From positions 26,335-90,334 of the forward strand of contig CAITIQ010000587.1 in NCBI GenBank assembly GCA_903892415.1: 64,000 nucleotides of DNA, written 5' to 3'. Positions 17,492 through 27,021 of the stretch are shown one piece after another. The stretch's first letter is position 1. Every line of letters starts with the position of its first letter. The notes under the pieces are model-generated. The model worked only from the letters and a program-made list of their open reading frames with translations. It ran no database searches and was not told the origin of the DNA. The stretch comes from an uncultured delta proteobacterium. GTDB lineage: Bacteria; Myxococcota_A; Polyangia; Polyangiales; Polyangiaceae. Both the position numbers and the translations under genes were made by a program.

Positions 17492-20400
17492 ATGAGCAAA
17501 GTCCGGGTCTACGAAGTCGCCAAGCAGCTCAACATGGATCAGAAGTCGCTCGTTGCGCTTTTTCAATCCATTGGGGTCGGCGATGTGCGCAATCACATGA
17601 GCGCGGTTGAGAGCGATCAGGTGGAGCGCCTGAAGAGGCACCTCGAACGTCAGAAGACGCCGGAGGTTGTCGAGGAAAGAATCCGCCCCACGGTCGTGAA
17701 GCGGAAGGCACGCGCCAACGAGCCAGAGGTGCCTGTGAGCGCGCCATCGCAGTCGGGGGCCGCAGGCCCTGGACCTGCGTCGCACTCGGGTATAGCTCCG
17801 CACGCCCCGGCGTCGAGTGCTGGGACCGTCGTACGGAGGTCCGCCGAAGGCTCCTCTCGCGGCGTCAGCATCCAAGCGAAGCCGGAGTCCAAGCCCTTCA
17901 TCGCGCCGCCGCCTGCTCCTGAGTCAGCGCCTTCACACGCTGAACCGGAGATTTCGGTAGCGTCGGTGCCTGCCGCTCCGCCCTCGGAGCAACGAACGAC
18001 GACGCTGCGTTCGGACCTTCCGGTCGAGCCGGCGCCGCCGGCCGTAGCAATGCCGGTTGAGCCTGCTCCTCGTTCATCTGCAAAGCGCTCCCAAAAGGGA
18101 AGCCGGTCCGGCGCAGCCGCCCCGCCCTCGACCAGCGTTGGCAATCTTGACTTCGATGGGGATGACCGAGAGGCCGCCCCGGTCGTCGCGCCTGTCGCTC
18201 CGGTTGTCGCGCCCGTCGAGGTCGCAGCTCCCGTCGTCCGCGAGCCCACGCCTCCGCCTCCCGCTCCCGTGGTCGAAGCCGCGGTAAAGCCTGAACCCGT
18301 CGTTGTGGAGGAGGCTCCGCAAACGCAGGTCTCTCCGGCCCGTGAGCCTGAGCCTCGCCGTCCCGCTGCGGCAGTCGTTCCGCCGCCTCCGGCGGTGGAG
18401 CCTGGCCCGCCGCCTAGCACCCCGGCCCCGCGGGTGGTGGATGCGCCCAAGCGCCCGTCAACTCCTCCGCGCACCGGCATTGAGGTTTGGGGCGGTCGCC
18501 CTGGCGTGCCGATGCCCGCGGCTCGCACCACCGCGCCGCCGCAGCGTCGCACCACCTACGATCCTCGCGCATCGGCTGCCCCGGCTCGTCCGGCCGGCCC
18601 GATGTCGAACAACTTCCCGAACCGTGGCGGTTCCGGTCGGCCGGGCCAACGCCCGGGCGGCTTCGGTCAGATGCAGGGCCGCAATCGCTTTGGCAGCCAG
18701 TCGTCGTCCCAGAGCAAGCGCCCGCCGACGATGATGGAGATGGCTGCCCACAAGAAGGTCATCAAGATCGAAGAGTCGGTCTCGCTCCAGAAGCTCGCTG
18801 GCATGATGAGCCTCAAGGTCGTCGACGTGCTGATGAAGCTCCTCGGCATGGGCATGACCGGCGTCAACATCAACTCTTCGATCGACGCCGACACGGCGAA
18901 GATCCTCGCCAGCGAGTTCGGCTGGACGGTTGAGGACGTTGCTCTCTCCGAAGAGCAAACGCTCGTCGCGGCGATGGGGCTCGATGACACGAGCGACTAC
19001 GCGCTCGAAGCTCGACCGCCGATCGTGACGGTGATGGGTCACGTCGACCACGGCAAGACCTCGCTGCTCGACCGCATCCGCAAAGCCAGCGTCGCTGCTG
19101 GCGAGGCCGGCGGTATCACGCAGCACATCGGTGCCTACCGCGTTGAAACGTCGAAGGGCACCATCGCCTTCCTCGACACGCCCGGCCACGAGGCCTTCAC
19201 CGCCATGCGTGCTCGCGGCGCTCAGGTGACGGACGTCGTGATCCTGGTGGTCGCAGCCGACGACGGCGTGATGCCGCAAACCAAAGAAGCCATCAGCCAC
19301 GCCCAGGCAGCCAAGGTGCCGATCATCGTGGCGGTGAACAAGATCGACAAGCCCTCGGCAGACGTCGAGCGCATCAAGCGCGACCTTTCGGCCCTCGGCC
19401 TCACCTCCGAAGAGTGGGGCGGCGAGACGCTGTTCTGCTTGGTCTCGGCGCTCACCGGCCAAGGCGTCGAGCAACTGCTCGAGGCTGTGGCTCTTCAATC
19501 CGAGGTCTTGGAGCTCTCGGCCGCACCCAAGCGACGCGCTCACGGTGTGGTGATCGAGGCGCTACTCGACCGCGGTCGAGGCCCGGTGGCCCGCGTCATG
19601 ATTCAAGACGGCACGCTGCGACCCGGTGATGTGGTTGTAGCAGGTGCAGCGTGGGGCAAGGTTCGTGCTCTCACCGACGAACACGGTCGCAACGTCGCTG
19701 CTGCTGGTCCCGCAACCCCGGTGGAGGTCCTCGGTTTGAACGAGGTGCCCAGCGCCGGTGATCCGGTGCACGCGGTCAAGGACGCCAAGACGGCGGAAGA
19801 GATCGCCGAGCAACGCCGCAAGAAGGCGAGTAGCACCACGAGTCGTCAAGATGTTCGCATCTCGCTCGATTCACTGAATGAGCGGCTGAAGGAGGGCGAG
19901 CAGCTCGACCTCAAGCTCATCATCAAGGGCGACGTCCAAGGCTCGGTGGAAGCGGTGGCTGCGGCCCTGCAGAAGCTCTCCACCCCCAAGGTGAAGGTCA
20001 CCATCGTTCACTCGGCGGTCGGTGCCATCACCGAGGGCGACGTCAACCTCGCGGTTGCTTCGCGCGCCTTGATCGTCGGCTTCAACGTACGGCCGGCTGG
20101 CAAGGCATCCTCCTTGGCCGAGAGCGGCGCTGTGGAGATTCGCCTCTACACCATCATCTACAACGCCGTGGACGACATCAAAGCCGCCATGGAAGGCCTG
20201 CTGCCCACCACCAAGCTCGAGAAGAACCTCGGCACGGCGGAGATTCGCAAGGTCTTCAAGATCACCAAGGTCGGCATCATCGCCGGCTGTATGGTGACCT
20301 CCGGTGTCGTGAAGCGCGGTGCTGAAGCTCGTTTGGTTCGCGACGGTGTGGTCGTGTGGACCGGCAAGTTGAGCAGCCTCCGTCGCATCAAGGACGACGC

Positions 20401-20515
20401 CAAGGAAGTGCCCGAGGGCATGGAGTGCGGTATCAGCCTCGAGAACTACACCGACATGAAAGAAGGCGACAAGATCGAGGCCTTCGAGATCGAGGAACAG
20501 AAGCAGAAGCTCTGA
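17492..20515 (+). CDS. infB: Translation initiation factor IF-2
   Basis: 1007 residues from the ATG at 17492 (GGAG 8 bases upstream; a GTG at 17483 is less likely). IF-2 is the GTPase that places initiator tRNA on the 30S subunit. The N-terminal IF2_N motif (VRVYEVAKQLNMDQKSLV) is followed by ~330 residues of Pro/Ala/Val-rich disordered linker. A second N-domain (~410-490), the G domain with GHVDHGKTS (516 on), DTPGHEAF and NKID (616), and domains II-IV follow. The long linker is typical of large-genome deltaproteobacteria. All GTPase motifs are intact. Overlaps upstream ylxR frame only outside this start. Confidence 0.97.
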   Translation: MSKVRVYEVAKQLNMDQKSLVALFQSIGVGDVRNHMSAVESDQVERLKRHLERQKTPEVVEERIRPTVVKRKARANEPEVPVSAPSQSGAAGPGPASHSGIAPHAPASSAGTVVRRSAEGSSRGVSIQAKPESKPFIAPPPAPESAPSHAEPEISVASVPAAPPSEQRTTTLRSDLPVEPAPPAVAMPVEPAPRSSAKRSQKGSRSGAAAPPSTSVGNLDFDGDDREAAPVVAPVAPVVAPVEVAAPVVREPTPPPPAPVVEAAVKPEPVVVEEAPQTQVSPAREPEPRRPAAAVVPPPPAVEPGPPPSTPAPRVVDAPKRPSTPPRTGIEVWGGRPGVPMPAARTTAPPQRRTTYDPRASAAPARPAGPMSNNFPNRGGSGRPGQRPGGFGQMQGRNRFGSQSSSQSKRPPTMMEMAAHKKVIKIEESVSLQKLAGMMSLKVVDVLMKLLGMGMTGVNINSSIDADTAKILASEFGWTVEDVALSEEQTLVAAMGLDDTSDYALEARPPIVTVMGHVDHGKTSLLDRIRKASVAAGEAGGITQHIGAYRVETSKGTIAFLDTPGHEAFTAMRARGAQVTDVVILVVAADDGVMPQTKEAISHAQAAKVPIIVAVNKIDKPSADVERIKRDLSALGLTSEEWGGETLFCLVSALTGQGVEQLLEAVALQSEVLELSAAPKRRAHGVVIEALLDRGRGPVARVMIQDGTLRPGDVVVAGAAWGKVRALTDEHGRNVAAAGPATPVEVLGLNEVPSAGDPVHAVKDAKTAEEIAEQRRKKASSTTSRQDVRISLDSLNERLKEGEQLDLKLIIKGDVQGSVEAVAAALQKLSTPKVKVTIVHSAVGAITEGDVNLAVASRALIVGFNVRPAGKASSLAESGAVEIRLYTIIYNAVDDIKAAMEGLLPTTKLEKNLGTAEIRKVFKITKVGIIAGCMVTSGVVKRGAEARLVRDGVVVWTGKLSSLRRIKDDAKEVPEGMECGISLENYTDMKEGDKIEAFEIEEQKQKL

Positions 20516-20670
20516 GCTTGCTGCTTCGAGTGACCGTCGCCTCTTCCGCCTGCCAAGCTTGGTCGGTGGGAGAGGCGCAGTCGCTTTCGAGGTGCGGTGT
20601 CAGGCGGAAGGCCATCGCTCGTCGGTGCGCAGAGCGGGCTCTTGTGAGGCCGACGCGATCAGGATTTTCA

Positions 20671-21048
20671 ATGTTTGTAGGCGTGCTCAGAGTCTCCTTA
20701 ACCATCGTCGGCTCGCAGTCTCTCAAGGACAAACGCCGCGTGGTGGCCTCGTTCAAAGAACGGGTGATCTCGCGCTTCCGCGTCTCGGCGGCCGAGGTGT
20801 CGGCGCTCGACAACTACCGCCACGCGGTGATTGGCGTGGTGGTGGTTTCGAATGAGGCCGCTCATTGCGACTCGGTGCTGGCCGAGGTGGCTGGGGTCGC
20901 GTCCAACCTGCCGAATGCTATCTTGACCGATCGAGCGACCGAGATCGTCCCGTTCGGTGAGGGCGGGCGAGGGATTCAGGGCGGCATTGAGGCGGCGCTC
21001 GGCAGCGGGCAAGCGGGTGTGTTTTTGGAAAGGGACGATGAACGATGA
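20671..21048 (+). CDS. DUF503 (YlxP-like) small protein
   Basis: 125 residues from the ATG at 20671. FVGVLRVSLTI and SLKDKRRVVASFKERVISRFRVSAAEV (split over family positions) match DUF503, a ferredoxin-fold family usually found between infB and rbfA. Molecular role unproven. There is a 155-bp gap after infB with no other gene. The stop overlaps the rbfA start by 4 bp (ATGA), so the two are translationally coupled. Confidence 0.92.
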   Translation: MFVGVLRVSLTIVGSQSLKDKRRVVASFKERVISRFRVSAAEVSALDNYRHAVIGVVVVSNEAAHCDSVLAEVAGVASNLPNAILTDRATEIVPFGEGGRGIQGGIEAALGSGQAGVFLERDDER

Positions 21049-21416
21049 CGACCGAAGTCAAACGCTCAATGCGCGTAGCCGGGCGAGTTCGCGAGGAACT
21101 CTCACTCTTGCTACGCAATCTGTCGGACCCACGTATCGTCGGCGTTCTCATCACGCGCGTTGAGGCCTCGGACGATCTTTCGTTCCTGCGCGTGTTCGTG
21201 CGCTGCGACCAAGGAGCCGACGCCCTGCGCCAGAAGGCGCTGCTGAAGGGACTAGAGGCTGCCAGCGGTCGCTTGCGTCGCGACGTGACCCGCTCGGTTG
21301 GGCTGCGGGTGGCCCCGCAACTTCGCTTTATGTACGACGAGGGCATCGACGCCCAGCTTCGCGTCGAAGAGTTGCTGCACGAGATCGCCCGCGAGCGGAG
21401 CGGGGACTCGAGTTAG
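21045..21416 (+). CDS. rbfA: Ribosome-binding factor A
   Basis: 123 residues. RbfA is a KH-fold 30S assembly factor. VAGRVREELSLLLR, DPRIVGVLITRVEASDDLSFLRVFV and GRLRRDVTRSVGLRVAPQLRF (family motif positions) fit the whole family profile and usual length. It is the last gene of the operon and is followed by a strong hairpin at 21508-21552. Confidence 0.95.
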   Translation: MTTEVKRSMRVAGRVREELSLLLRNLSDPRIVGVLITRVEASDDLSFLRVFVRCDQGADALRQKALLKGLEAASGRLRRDVTRSVGLRVAPQLRFMYDEGIDAQLRVEELLHEIARERSGDSS

Positions 21417-21507
21417 CGGACTTTCCGCTGACGTGAGGCGGACCTTGCCGCGGAGGTTTAGCCCGGCCGGTACGCCCTGGTTCCTGGAGCCTCTCTGAGG
21501 CCGCTCA

Positions 21508-21552
21508 AACGACAAAAGACCCCACCGGGCTACCGGCGGGGTCTTGGTCGTT
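21508..21552. terminator. Long hairpin, probable bidirectional terminator
   Basis: AAGACCCC (21516-21523) pairs with GGGGTCTT (21538-21545), enclosing CCGG-GCTA-CCGG. Outside it, AACGAC (21508-21513) pairs with GTCGTT (21547-21552). The hairpin lies between the convergent rbfA and the lipoprotein gene ending at 21594. No clear T-run on the plus strand. Confidence 0.65.
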
Positions 21553-21593
21553 CAAAAGCTCGTCACGCGCCTGCTAGGGCCGTTGACGGTCAA

Positions 21594-22667
21594 TCACATC
21601 GCTTCCGGGGGGATGCACTCGATGGTGCAGGTCTGGTCCTCGAAGCACCACTGCGAAACACCCCAGCCGGGAGGGCAAGGTGACTCGGACGGGCATTCGT
21701 ACCAGCACTGCTCGAACTCCGGCGGGACGCCGGGCTCGAAGCCGCCCATGCCGCCGCCACCGGTGCCGGGGTCACCACCCGACCCGGCGCACACGAGCTG
21801 TGCAGGCGAGCCATCGGGACAGGTGTAGTCGACCGGTACGCACTCGATGGAGCAGCCACCGCCCATGCCGTTCGGGTCTTCCCAGCAGGTCTGCTGAGCT
21901 TGCGTCCCTGGCGGGCATTGATCGTAGATCGGCGTGCAAGTCTGGTAGCAGCCTTGCTCATCGCAGATGTAGTCGAGGTACGAATCGGGCGGGCAGACCT
22001 CGGTCGGGATGCAGGTCTCGTAGCAGCCGTATTCGTCGCAGACGTAATCAAGGTACGAGTCGGGCGGGCACGGATTGATCGGCGTGCAGGTCTCGTAGCA
22101 ACCCTGCTCATCGCAGATCGTCTCGAGGTACGCGTCGGGGCCGCACGGGTTGTCGGAGACGCAGTAGAGCTCGCAGTGGCCTTGTTCGGGCGACTCGGGA
22201 TCACAACCCGGATCGCAGTACCACTCCTCATGGGAGCCGGGCGGACACTGCGAAGTGGGGACGCACTCCGAGTAGCAGAACTCCTCTTGCGGATACGGCT
22301 CGGGAGCGCCGTCTTCAGAGCCTGCGTAGCCCTCACACACCACCTGCTCGACGGTGCCTTCGGGGCAGCCCGGGTCAACGGGGATGCACTCGATCCAACA
22401 TTGCTCTTCTTCGAAGATGAGCTCTTCGGGGTTCTGCGGATCCACACCGCCACCACCCGAACAAACCTGTTGTGCGACGCTGCCATCCGGGCAAATCGGC
22501 TCGGGTTGCTCGATCTCGACGCAGGACTGTCCGTCGAAATAGGTGCCTTCGGGGCAGTCTTCGCCGCCACCGAGATCGGGGCCGCAGCCGTTGGTCTTCG
22601 CGCCGGTGAGCGCCATCACTGCAAACAACGAAACGACGGCCTTGAGGCCGGAAAGCCCTGATCGCAT
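21594..22667 (-). CDS. Secreted Cys-rich repeat protein
   Basis: 357 residues. A signal peptide (VVSLFAVMALTGA) is followed by TNGCGPD; the Cys could be lipidated but the lipobox is weak. The mature part consists of about eleven Cys-rich modules of 25-35 residues. The central four are close copies: CPPDSYLDYVCDEYGCYETC and variants (CGPDAYLETICDEQGC, CPPDSYLDYICDEQGC). Each has paired Cys spacing suggestive of disulfide-stabilised knots. It resembles eukaryote-like Cys-rich extracellular repeats, but I know no matching family name. Modules appear to have spread by internal duplication. It is the only gene between two terminator hairpins, so probably monocistronic. Confidence 0.85.
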   Translation of the reverse strand: MRSGLSGLKAVVSLFAVMALTGAKTNGCGPDLGGGEDCPEGTYFDGQSCVEIEQPEPICPDGSVAQQVCSGGGGVDPQNPEELIFEEEQCWIECIPVDPGCPEGTVEQVVCEGYAGSEDGAPEPYPQEEFCYSECVPTSQCPPGSHEEWYCDPGCDPESPEQGHCELYCVSDNPCGPDAYLETICDEQGCYETCTPINPCPPDSYLDYVCDEYGCYETCIPTEVCPPDSYLDYICDEQGCYQTCTPIYDQCPPGTQAQQTCWEDPNGMGGGCSIECVPVDYTCPDGSPAQLVCAGSGGDPGTGGGGMGGFEPGVPPEFEQCWYECPSESPCPPGWGVSQWCFEDQTCTIECIPPEAM

Positions 22668-22837
22668 AAGTCCCTCCTTGGGATGTTGACGAACATTGCG
22701 CGCGAAGGTGATTGGCCGCGCCGTCGATGTTCTGTTGAGTCAATGCCCAGGCCCTCGCGGTTTGATCACGCTCGGAGCAATTTTCTTTTCGAATGTTTTC
22801 GAAGCCGGGAACAAGCCGCGCGTTGGCACGTTCCGGC

Positions 22838-22875
22838 GCACAAAACGAAACCGGGAGCCCCTTCGGACTCCCGGT
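22838..22875 (-). terminator. Intrinsic terminator of the OmpA-like gene
   Basis: On the minus strand, ACCGGGAG (22875-22868) pairs with CTCCCGGT (22857-22850) and is followed by TTTCGTTTTGTG (22849-22838). It lies about 40 bp after the stop of the gene ending at 22915. Confidence 0.8.
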
Positions 22876-22914
22876 CTAGCGTCTGCGCTGTCTCCCTTCG
22901 CGGGAGGCGGCTGA

Positions 22915-25374
22915 CTACTTCTTCTTGCCGATGATGAACTGCACGCGGCGGTTGCGCGAGCGGTTCGCCTCGGTGACGTTCGGCGCGAGCGGCTTGTCTT
23001 GGCCGTAGCCCTTTGCACTCAAGCGACCGGCGGAGATGCCAGCCTTGACCAACCACTCACGAACCGAGTTGGCACGGGCCTCGGACAACCTCTGGTTGAG
23101 CTCACGACCACCGGTGTTGTCGGTGTGACCCTGAATCTCGATCTGATCGAGGTTCGGGTTCTTCTGCAGCACCTCGGCGACCTCTTCGAGCAGGGCGCTA
23201 GACTGGCCGAGGATCTTCGCCGAGTCGGTCTCGAACAAGATCTTGTCGCCGAGCTTGAGCTCGTTGCCTTGGATCTTCACGAGCGCGTTCTTCGGTCGCT
23301 TGTTGACGCTGAGGGTGGGCTTGGAGTCCTCGTTGGCGCGAACCTGCGTCGACGAGAGGTTGTTCATGAAGCCTGAGGCCTCCACCTTCATGGTGACGTC
23401 GCCGGGCGGCAGGCCTTCAGCCTTGAACTTGCCAGCGCCGTCGGTGGTGGCCTTGCGCTCCTTGCCGCTCGAGTCGGTGATGGTGACGATGGCGCCGGTC
23501 ACCGGGCTGCCCGCGGAGGCGTCTTTGACGACGCCCTCGATGTTGCCGGTGCGCGGCAGAGCCTCGAGCACGCAATCAACGTCGGTGAAGCTCGGACCTT
23601 GCGGTTGCGGCGGCGGCTGCACGATCGTCGGGCCGCCGGGGAAGGTCGGCAGCGGAGCGGGGGCGGCCGGACGCGGTGCCACCGTTGCGGTGCAGGTGCC
23701 CGGCTTGTAGCCCGGCGCCGAAATCTCGAAGGTGTAGCTGCCCGGTTCAACGTGACGCGAGAGGAAGCGGCCGTCAGCGCCGGTTGCAACCGGGGGCTGA
23801 ACAGCGCCTTGGAAGGCGACGATCGCGTCGCCGATGCCCTCGCTCTTGCCTTGCTCGTGCACGAGGCCACGAACGAAACTTTGCGGAGCCGGCAGTACGA
23901 CCGGCGGCGGAGGGGGCAATTGGACTGCGGGCTTCTCGACCGGGCGCGACTTCGTATCGAAGGCGTAGCCGAGACCGAGGAAGAGCGACCACGGCGCGGT
24001 GGGCGCAACCTCTTCAATGAAGGCACTGGTGCCCGAGGTCCCGACCTCGAAGGCGACCAAGGCCGACAGGCCGCGGAAGCCGTCCGTGCCCTTGATAGCT
24101 TGGAACGGGCTGACCCGCGTACCGAGGCCGAGCCGCGACGGGATGTACGAGAAGCCCGCAGCGGAGCCCGCCGAATCCGAAAGATCGGTCAGGCCGAGGC
24201 ACACGTCGCCGCGCGAAACGCGGTTCGTGTGGCACTCATAACCCTGACGATTCACCGGCACGTCTACGCTCCACTCGACGAAGGGCTGGATGAAGGAGAA
24301 GGGAACTTCCACGCCGAGCTTGGTCTGGAAGAAGTCCACCTTGTTGATGCCAAGGCCGAAGCGCTCGATGCGGCTGATGGGCTGGAAATCCCGGCCGTCA
24401 TTGAAGTTCTGAGCGCGGGCGGCCTCCACGGCCTCCACGGCCACGCCGGAGTTGTCCACCTTGTAGCCAAGGTTCAAGTTGGCGCGGATCGGGATGTTGC
24501 TCTTCAGCTGACGCCCGTCGAAGGTGCCGTTGATGCGGATGTCTGCGCTGGTTGCGCCGCCCGCGACGCCTACGTCCCCGGTGCCGTTGAGCAGCAGGAG
24601 CTGCACTTCACCGCCGACCTGCATCGGACCGATCAAACCGGCGGGCGTGAAGCCCTTCACACCGATGGTGGTGTCGCCGAGGACCTGCAAGAGCTGCGGT
24701 GCGCCCTCCGAGTTGGAGTTGGCGTACGTGCGCAAGGAGGCGTAGGCCTCGAGGAAGCTGAAGGGCGTCGCGTTCAGCGAGAAGAAGCCGCCGACGTGCG
24801 AGGCCTCGTCGTCGTTGTTCTGGCCGCTGCAGGTGATGGGCACGCCCGCGTCGGTCGAGTCGGCGCTGTCACAGAGAAAGCCGCTCGAGGTAAACCAATC
24901 GAACTGGAAGCCCACGCGGAAGGTGCCGGGAGCGCCGGAGCCCGCGAAGTGCGAGCGCAAGAGACCGGTCGAGCCGTCCAAGCTGTTCTGCGTGATGAGC
25001 GAGAGTTCTCGCTCCTTCCACTTGGCGTCTTCACTCTTCTCGGCCTTGGGAGCCGTGCCCTGCATGCCGGCTTGAGCGCCAAACTGCGGGTTCTGCCCGT
25101 TGCCTGCCTGGAAGTTACCACGCGGCTGGATGAAGGTGCCCTGCGGCGGTTGACCCTGCGGGGGTTGCCCTTGCGGAGGCTGACCCTGCGGGGGCTGCCC
25201 TTGCGGAGGCTGGCCCTGGGGCGGCTGGCCGGGAGGCGCGGCGGGCGCTCCGGGAACCGGGGGGGCTCCGGGGGTAGGTCCGGGCTGTTGGGCCGACGCG
25301 ATGCTCGCGACGGGGACAGACGCCAGAAGAAGGGTAAGGGCAGACGACCTCGCCAAAGATCTCGTTGTTCGCAT
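22915..25374 (-). CDS. Large outer-membrane protein with C-terminal OmpA peptidoglycan-binding domain
   Basis: 819 residues from the ATG at 25374. A signal peptide ends at ASIASA-QQ (about residue 28), then a Pro/Gln spacer of repeated QPPQG units. Residues ~120-520 have the strand pattern of a beta-barrel or porin-like domain. Two carboxypeptidase-regulatory-like (CarboxypepD_reg) modules follow (EGIGDAIVAFQGAV, GRFLSRHVEPGSYTFEIS; GNIEGVVKDASAGSPVTGA, GKFKAEGLPPGDV). The last ~120 residues are an OmpA domain (ILFETDSAKIL, QGHTDNTGGRELNQRLSEAR, GYGQDKPLAPN, NRRVQF). Likely function: an outer-membrane/peptidoglycan link protein. It is divergent from the regulator at 25539 across 164 bp that must hold both promoters. 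Confidence 0.9.
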   Translation of the reverse strand: MRTTRSLARSSALTLLLASVPVASIASAQQPGPTPGAPPVPGAPAAPPGQPPQGQPPQGQPPQGQPPQGQPPQGQPPQGTFIQPRGNFQAGNGQNPQFGAQAGMQGTAPKAEKSEDAKWKERELSLITQNSLDGSTGLLRSHFAGSGAPGTFRVGFQFDWFTSSGFLCDSADSTDAGVPITCSGQNNDDEASHVGGFFSLNATPFSFLEAYASLRTYANSNSEGAPQLLQVLGDTTIGVKGFTPAGLIGPMQVGGEVQLLLLNGTGDVGVAGGATSADIRINGTFDGRQLKSNIPIRANLNLGYKVDNSGVAVEAVEAARAQNFNDGRDFQPISRIERFGLGINKVDFFQTKLGVEVPFSFIQPFVEWSVDVPVNRQGYECHTNRVSRGDVCLGLTDLSDSAGSAAGFSYIPSRLGLGTRVSPFQAIKGTDGFRGLSALVAFEVGTSGTSAFIEEVAPTAPWSLFLGLGYAFDTKSRPVEKPAVQLPPPPPVVLPAPQSFVRGLVHEQGKSEGIGDAIVAFQGAVQPPVATGADGRFLSRHVEPGSYTFEISAPGYKPGTCTATVAPRPAAPAPLPTFPGGPTIVQPPPQPQGPSFTDVDCVLEALPRTGNIEGVVKDASAGSPVTGAIVTITDSSGKERKATTDGAGKFKAEGLPPGDVTMKVEASGFMNNLSSTQVRANEDSKPTLSVNKRPKNALVKIQGNELKLGDKILFETDSAKILGQSSALLEEVAEVLQKNPNLDQIEIQGHTDNTGGRELNQRLSEARANSVREWLVKAGISAGRLSAKGYGQDKPLAPNVTEANRSRNRRVQFIIGKKK

Positions 25375-25538
25375 CGTTGCTCCGACAGTCGGGGATGACG
25401 TGGGTCGGACTTGTACCACCTTTTGCTGAAATGCCAGAACAAGCTTCGTCAATTCCGTGACGCCGACCTTTTAGCCGTCGTTCGCCTGTGGCCTGCTTTG
25501 ATTCAAGCCCGGCTTCAACTGGTGTACGGACTTGCTCC

Positions 25539-26933
25539 ATGAGGGCTCGCGCCCGAATTCTCATCGTCGACGACGAAGCCAACGCCCGCGCCGCCCTCTC
25601 GGAGATCCTCCAGGAGGAGGGCTACAGCACGGACGTCGCGGCCGACGGCTTCAAGGCGCTCGGCAAGATGAGCGACTTCCTCCCCGACGTCGTGCTCACC
25701 GACCTGAAGATGCCCGGCCTCGACGGCATCGGCTTGATGGAGAAGGCCCAAGCTTCGAGCCCCACCGCCACCTTCGTGGTGATGACCGCCTTCGGCTCGA
25801 TCCCCAACGCCGTCCTGGCGGTGCAAAAAGGCGCCTACGACTACCTGGCCAAGCCGCTCGATTTCAGCGTGCTGCTGCCTGTGATCGAGCGGGCCGTGGA
25901 GCGCTCCAAGCTGCTGCAAGAGAATGCGCGGCTGCGCGACAAACTGCGCGAGAAGAACCCCGAGTCGCAGCTGGTCGGGGAGCACCCGCGGATGGTGGAG
26001 CTGGTGAAGCTCGCCGAGCAGATCGCCAAAAGCCGAACCACCGCCCTGATCGTCGGCGAGACCGGCACCGGCAAAGAGCTGGTAGCCGCGCTGATTCACC
26101 GCGAGAGCCCGCGCAACAAGAAGCCCTTCGTGCGGCTCAACTGCGCCGCGCTCAGCGAGTCGGTGCTCGAGAGCGAGCTGTTCGGCCACGAGCGTGGGGC
26201 CTTCACCGGCGCTGTGGCCCGGCGCGAAGGGCGCTTCGAGCAGGCCGACGGCGGCACGCTCCTGCTCGACGAAGTCAGCGAGATCCCGCTGGCGACGCAG
26301 GTCAAGCTGCTGCGCGTGTTGCAAGAGCGCGCCTTCGAACGCGTCGGCGGCAATGAGACGCTGCAGGTCGACGTACGCATCTTGGCCGCCTCCAACCGCG
26401 ACCTCCCCCAGCGCATCCGCGAGGGGCTCTTTCGCGAGGACCTCTACTACCGCCTCAACGTCTTTACGCTCGAGGTGCCAGCGCTGCGCGAGCGCCCGAG
26501 CGACATCCCGCTCTTGGCCGGCTTCTTCGCGCGCCGCTTCGCCGAGGAGAACCACAAGCCGATCGAAGGCTTCACCGACGGCGCCCGCACCGCGTTGATG
26601 GCCTACGCCTGGCCCGGCAACGTGCGCGAGCTCGAGAATGTGGTGGAGCGAGCGATCGTCCTTTGCGATGGGCCGCTGATCAGCGAACGACACTTGCCCG
26701 CGTCGCTAACGCCGGGCGCCCGCGAAGACGCCGCGCCGGTGATCCCCGGTGCCACCATCGCCGAGCTCGAGCGCCACGCGATCCTCAAGACGCTCGAGGT
26801 CTGCCATGGCTCCACCACCCGCGCCGCCGCCATCCTCGGCATCAGCCCGCGCAAGGTGCAGTACAAACTGCGCGAGTACTCGCTTGGTGCCGGCGAGGTC
26901 CCGCCGCCGCGCGACTCCGAGTCGCGGCGCTAG
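25539..26933 (+). CDS. NtrC-family sigma-54-dependent response regulator
   Basis: 464 residues from the ATG at 25539. Receiver domain (1-~120) with acidic pair DD (11-12), phosphorylation Asp55 in LTDLKMPG and Lys in AKPLDF. AAA+ domain with Walker A GETGTGKE, the sigma-54-contacting loop ERGAFTGA, Walker B GGTLLLDEV, and arginine-finger region LREDLYYRLNVF-type motif. C-terminal Fis-type HTH (ELERHAILKTLEVC, TRAAAILGISPRKVQYKL). It activates sigma-54 promoters. No histidine kinase is adjacent, so the partner is unknown. It is divergent from the OmpA-like gene, a possible but unproven target. Confidence 0.95.
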   Translation: MRARARILIVDDEANARAALSEILQEEGYSTDVAADGFKALGKMSDFLPDVVLTDLKMPGLDGIGLMEKAQASSPTATFVVMTAFGSIPNAVLAVQKGAYDYLAKPLDFSVLLPVIERAVERSKLLQENARLRDKLREKNPESQLVGEHPRMVELVKLAEQIAKSRTTALIVGETGTGKELVAALIHRESPRNKKPFVRLNCAALSESVLESELFGHERGAFTGAVARREGRFEQADGGTLLLDEVSEIPLATQVKLLRVLQERAFERVGGNETLQVDVRILAASNRDLPQRIREGLFREDLYYRLNVFTLEVPALRERPSDIPLLAGFFARRFAEENHKPIEGFTDGARTALMAYAWPGNVRELENVVERAIVLCDGPLISERHLPASLTPGAREDAAPVIPGATIAELERHAILKTLEVCHGSTTRAAAILGISPRKVQYKLREYSLGAGEVPPPRDSESRR

Positions 26934-26958
26934 CGGCTGAAAGCACGGGGTCGCCGCC

Positions 26959-27003
26959 GTCCCATATCCGTCGTTCGAGCGGGGCGACCAGGGTTTATGG
27001 GAC
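26959..27003 (+). repeat. 45-bp palindrome-ended element (GTCCCA...TGGGAC), dispersed copy
   Basis: Exactly 45 bp with 8-bp arms GTCCCATA and TATGGGAC. CGACCAGG occupies positions 27-34, as in the three copies at 61686, 61759 and 61831. It lies just after the response-regulator gene and abuts the 21-bp array. Confidence 0.7.
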
Positions 27004-27021
27004 GCGGATGCCTCGGGGTCC

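Noticed and set aside
18458..19543. Minus-strand open frame inside infB
   Set aside because: It lies antisense to the IF-2 GTPase domain and has His/Arg/Leu-rich nonsense composition.
22810..22850. Sigma-54 promoter (TTGGCACGTTCC)
   Set aside because: The GG element is present but GC is not at the required distance and no TTGC follows; it also overlaps the OmpA-gene terminator.
23599..25398. Long plus-strand open frame antisense to the OmpA-like gene
   Set aside because: Arg/Ala/Val-rich composition without domains; the minus strand has a complete signal peptide, barrel and OmpA domain, so this is a by-product of high GC.
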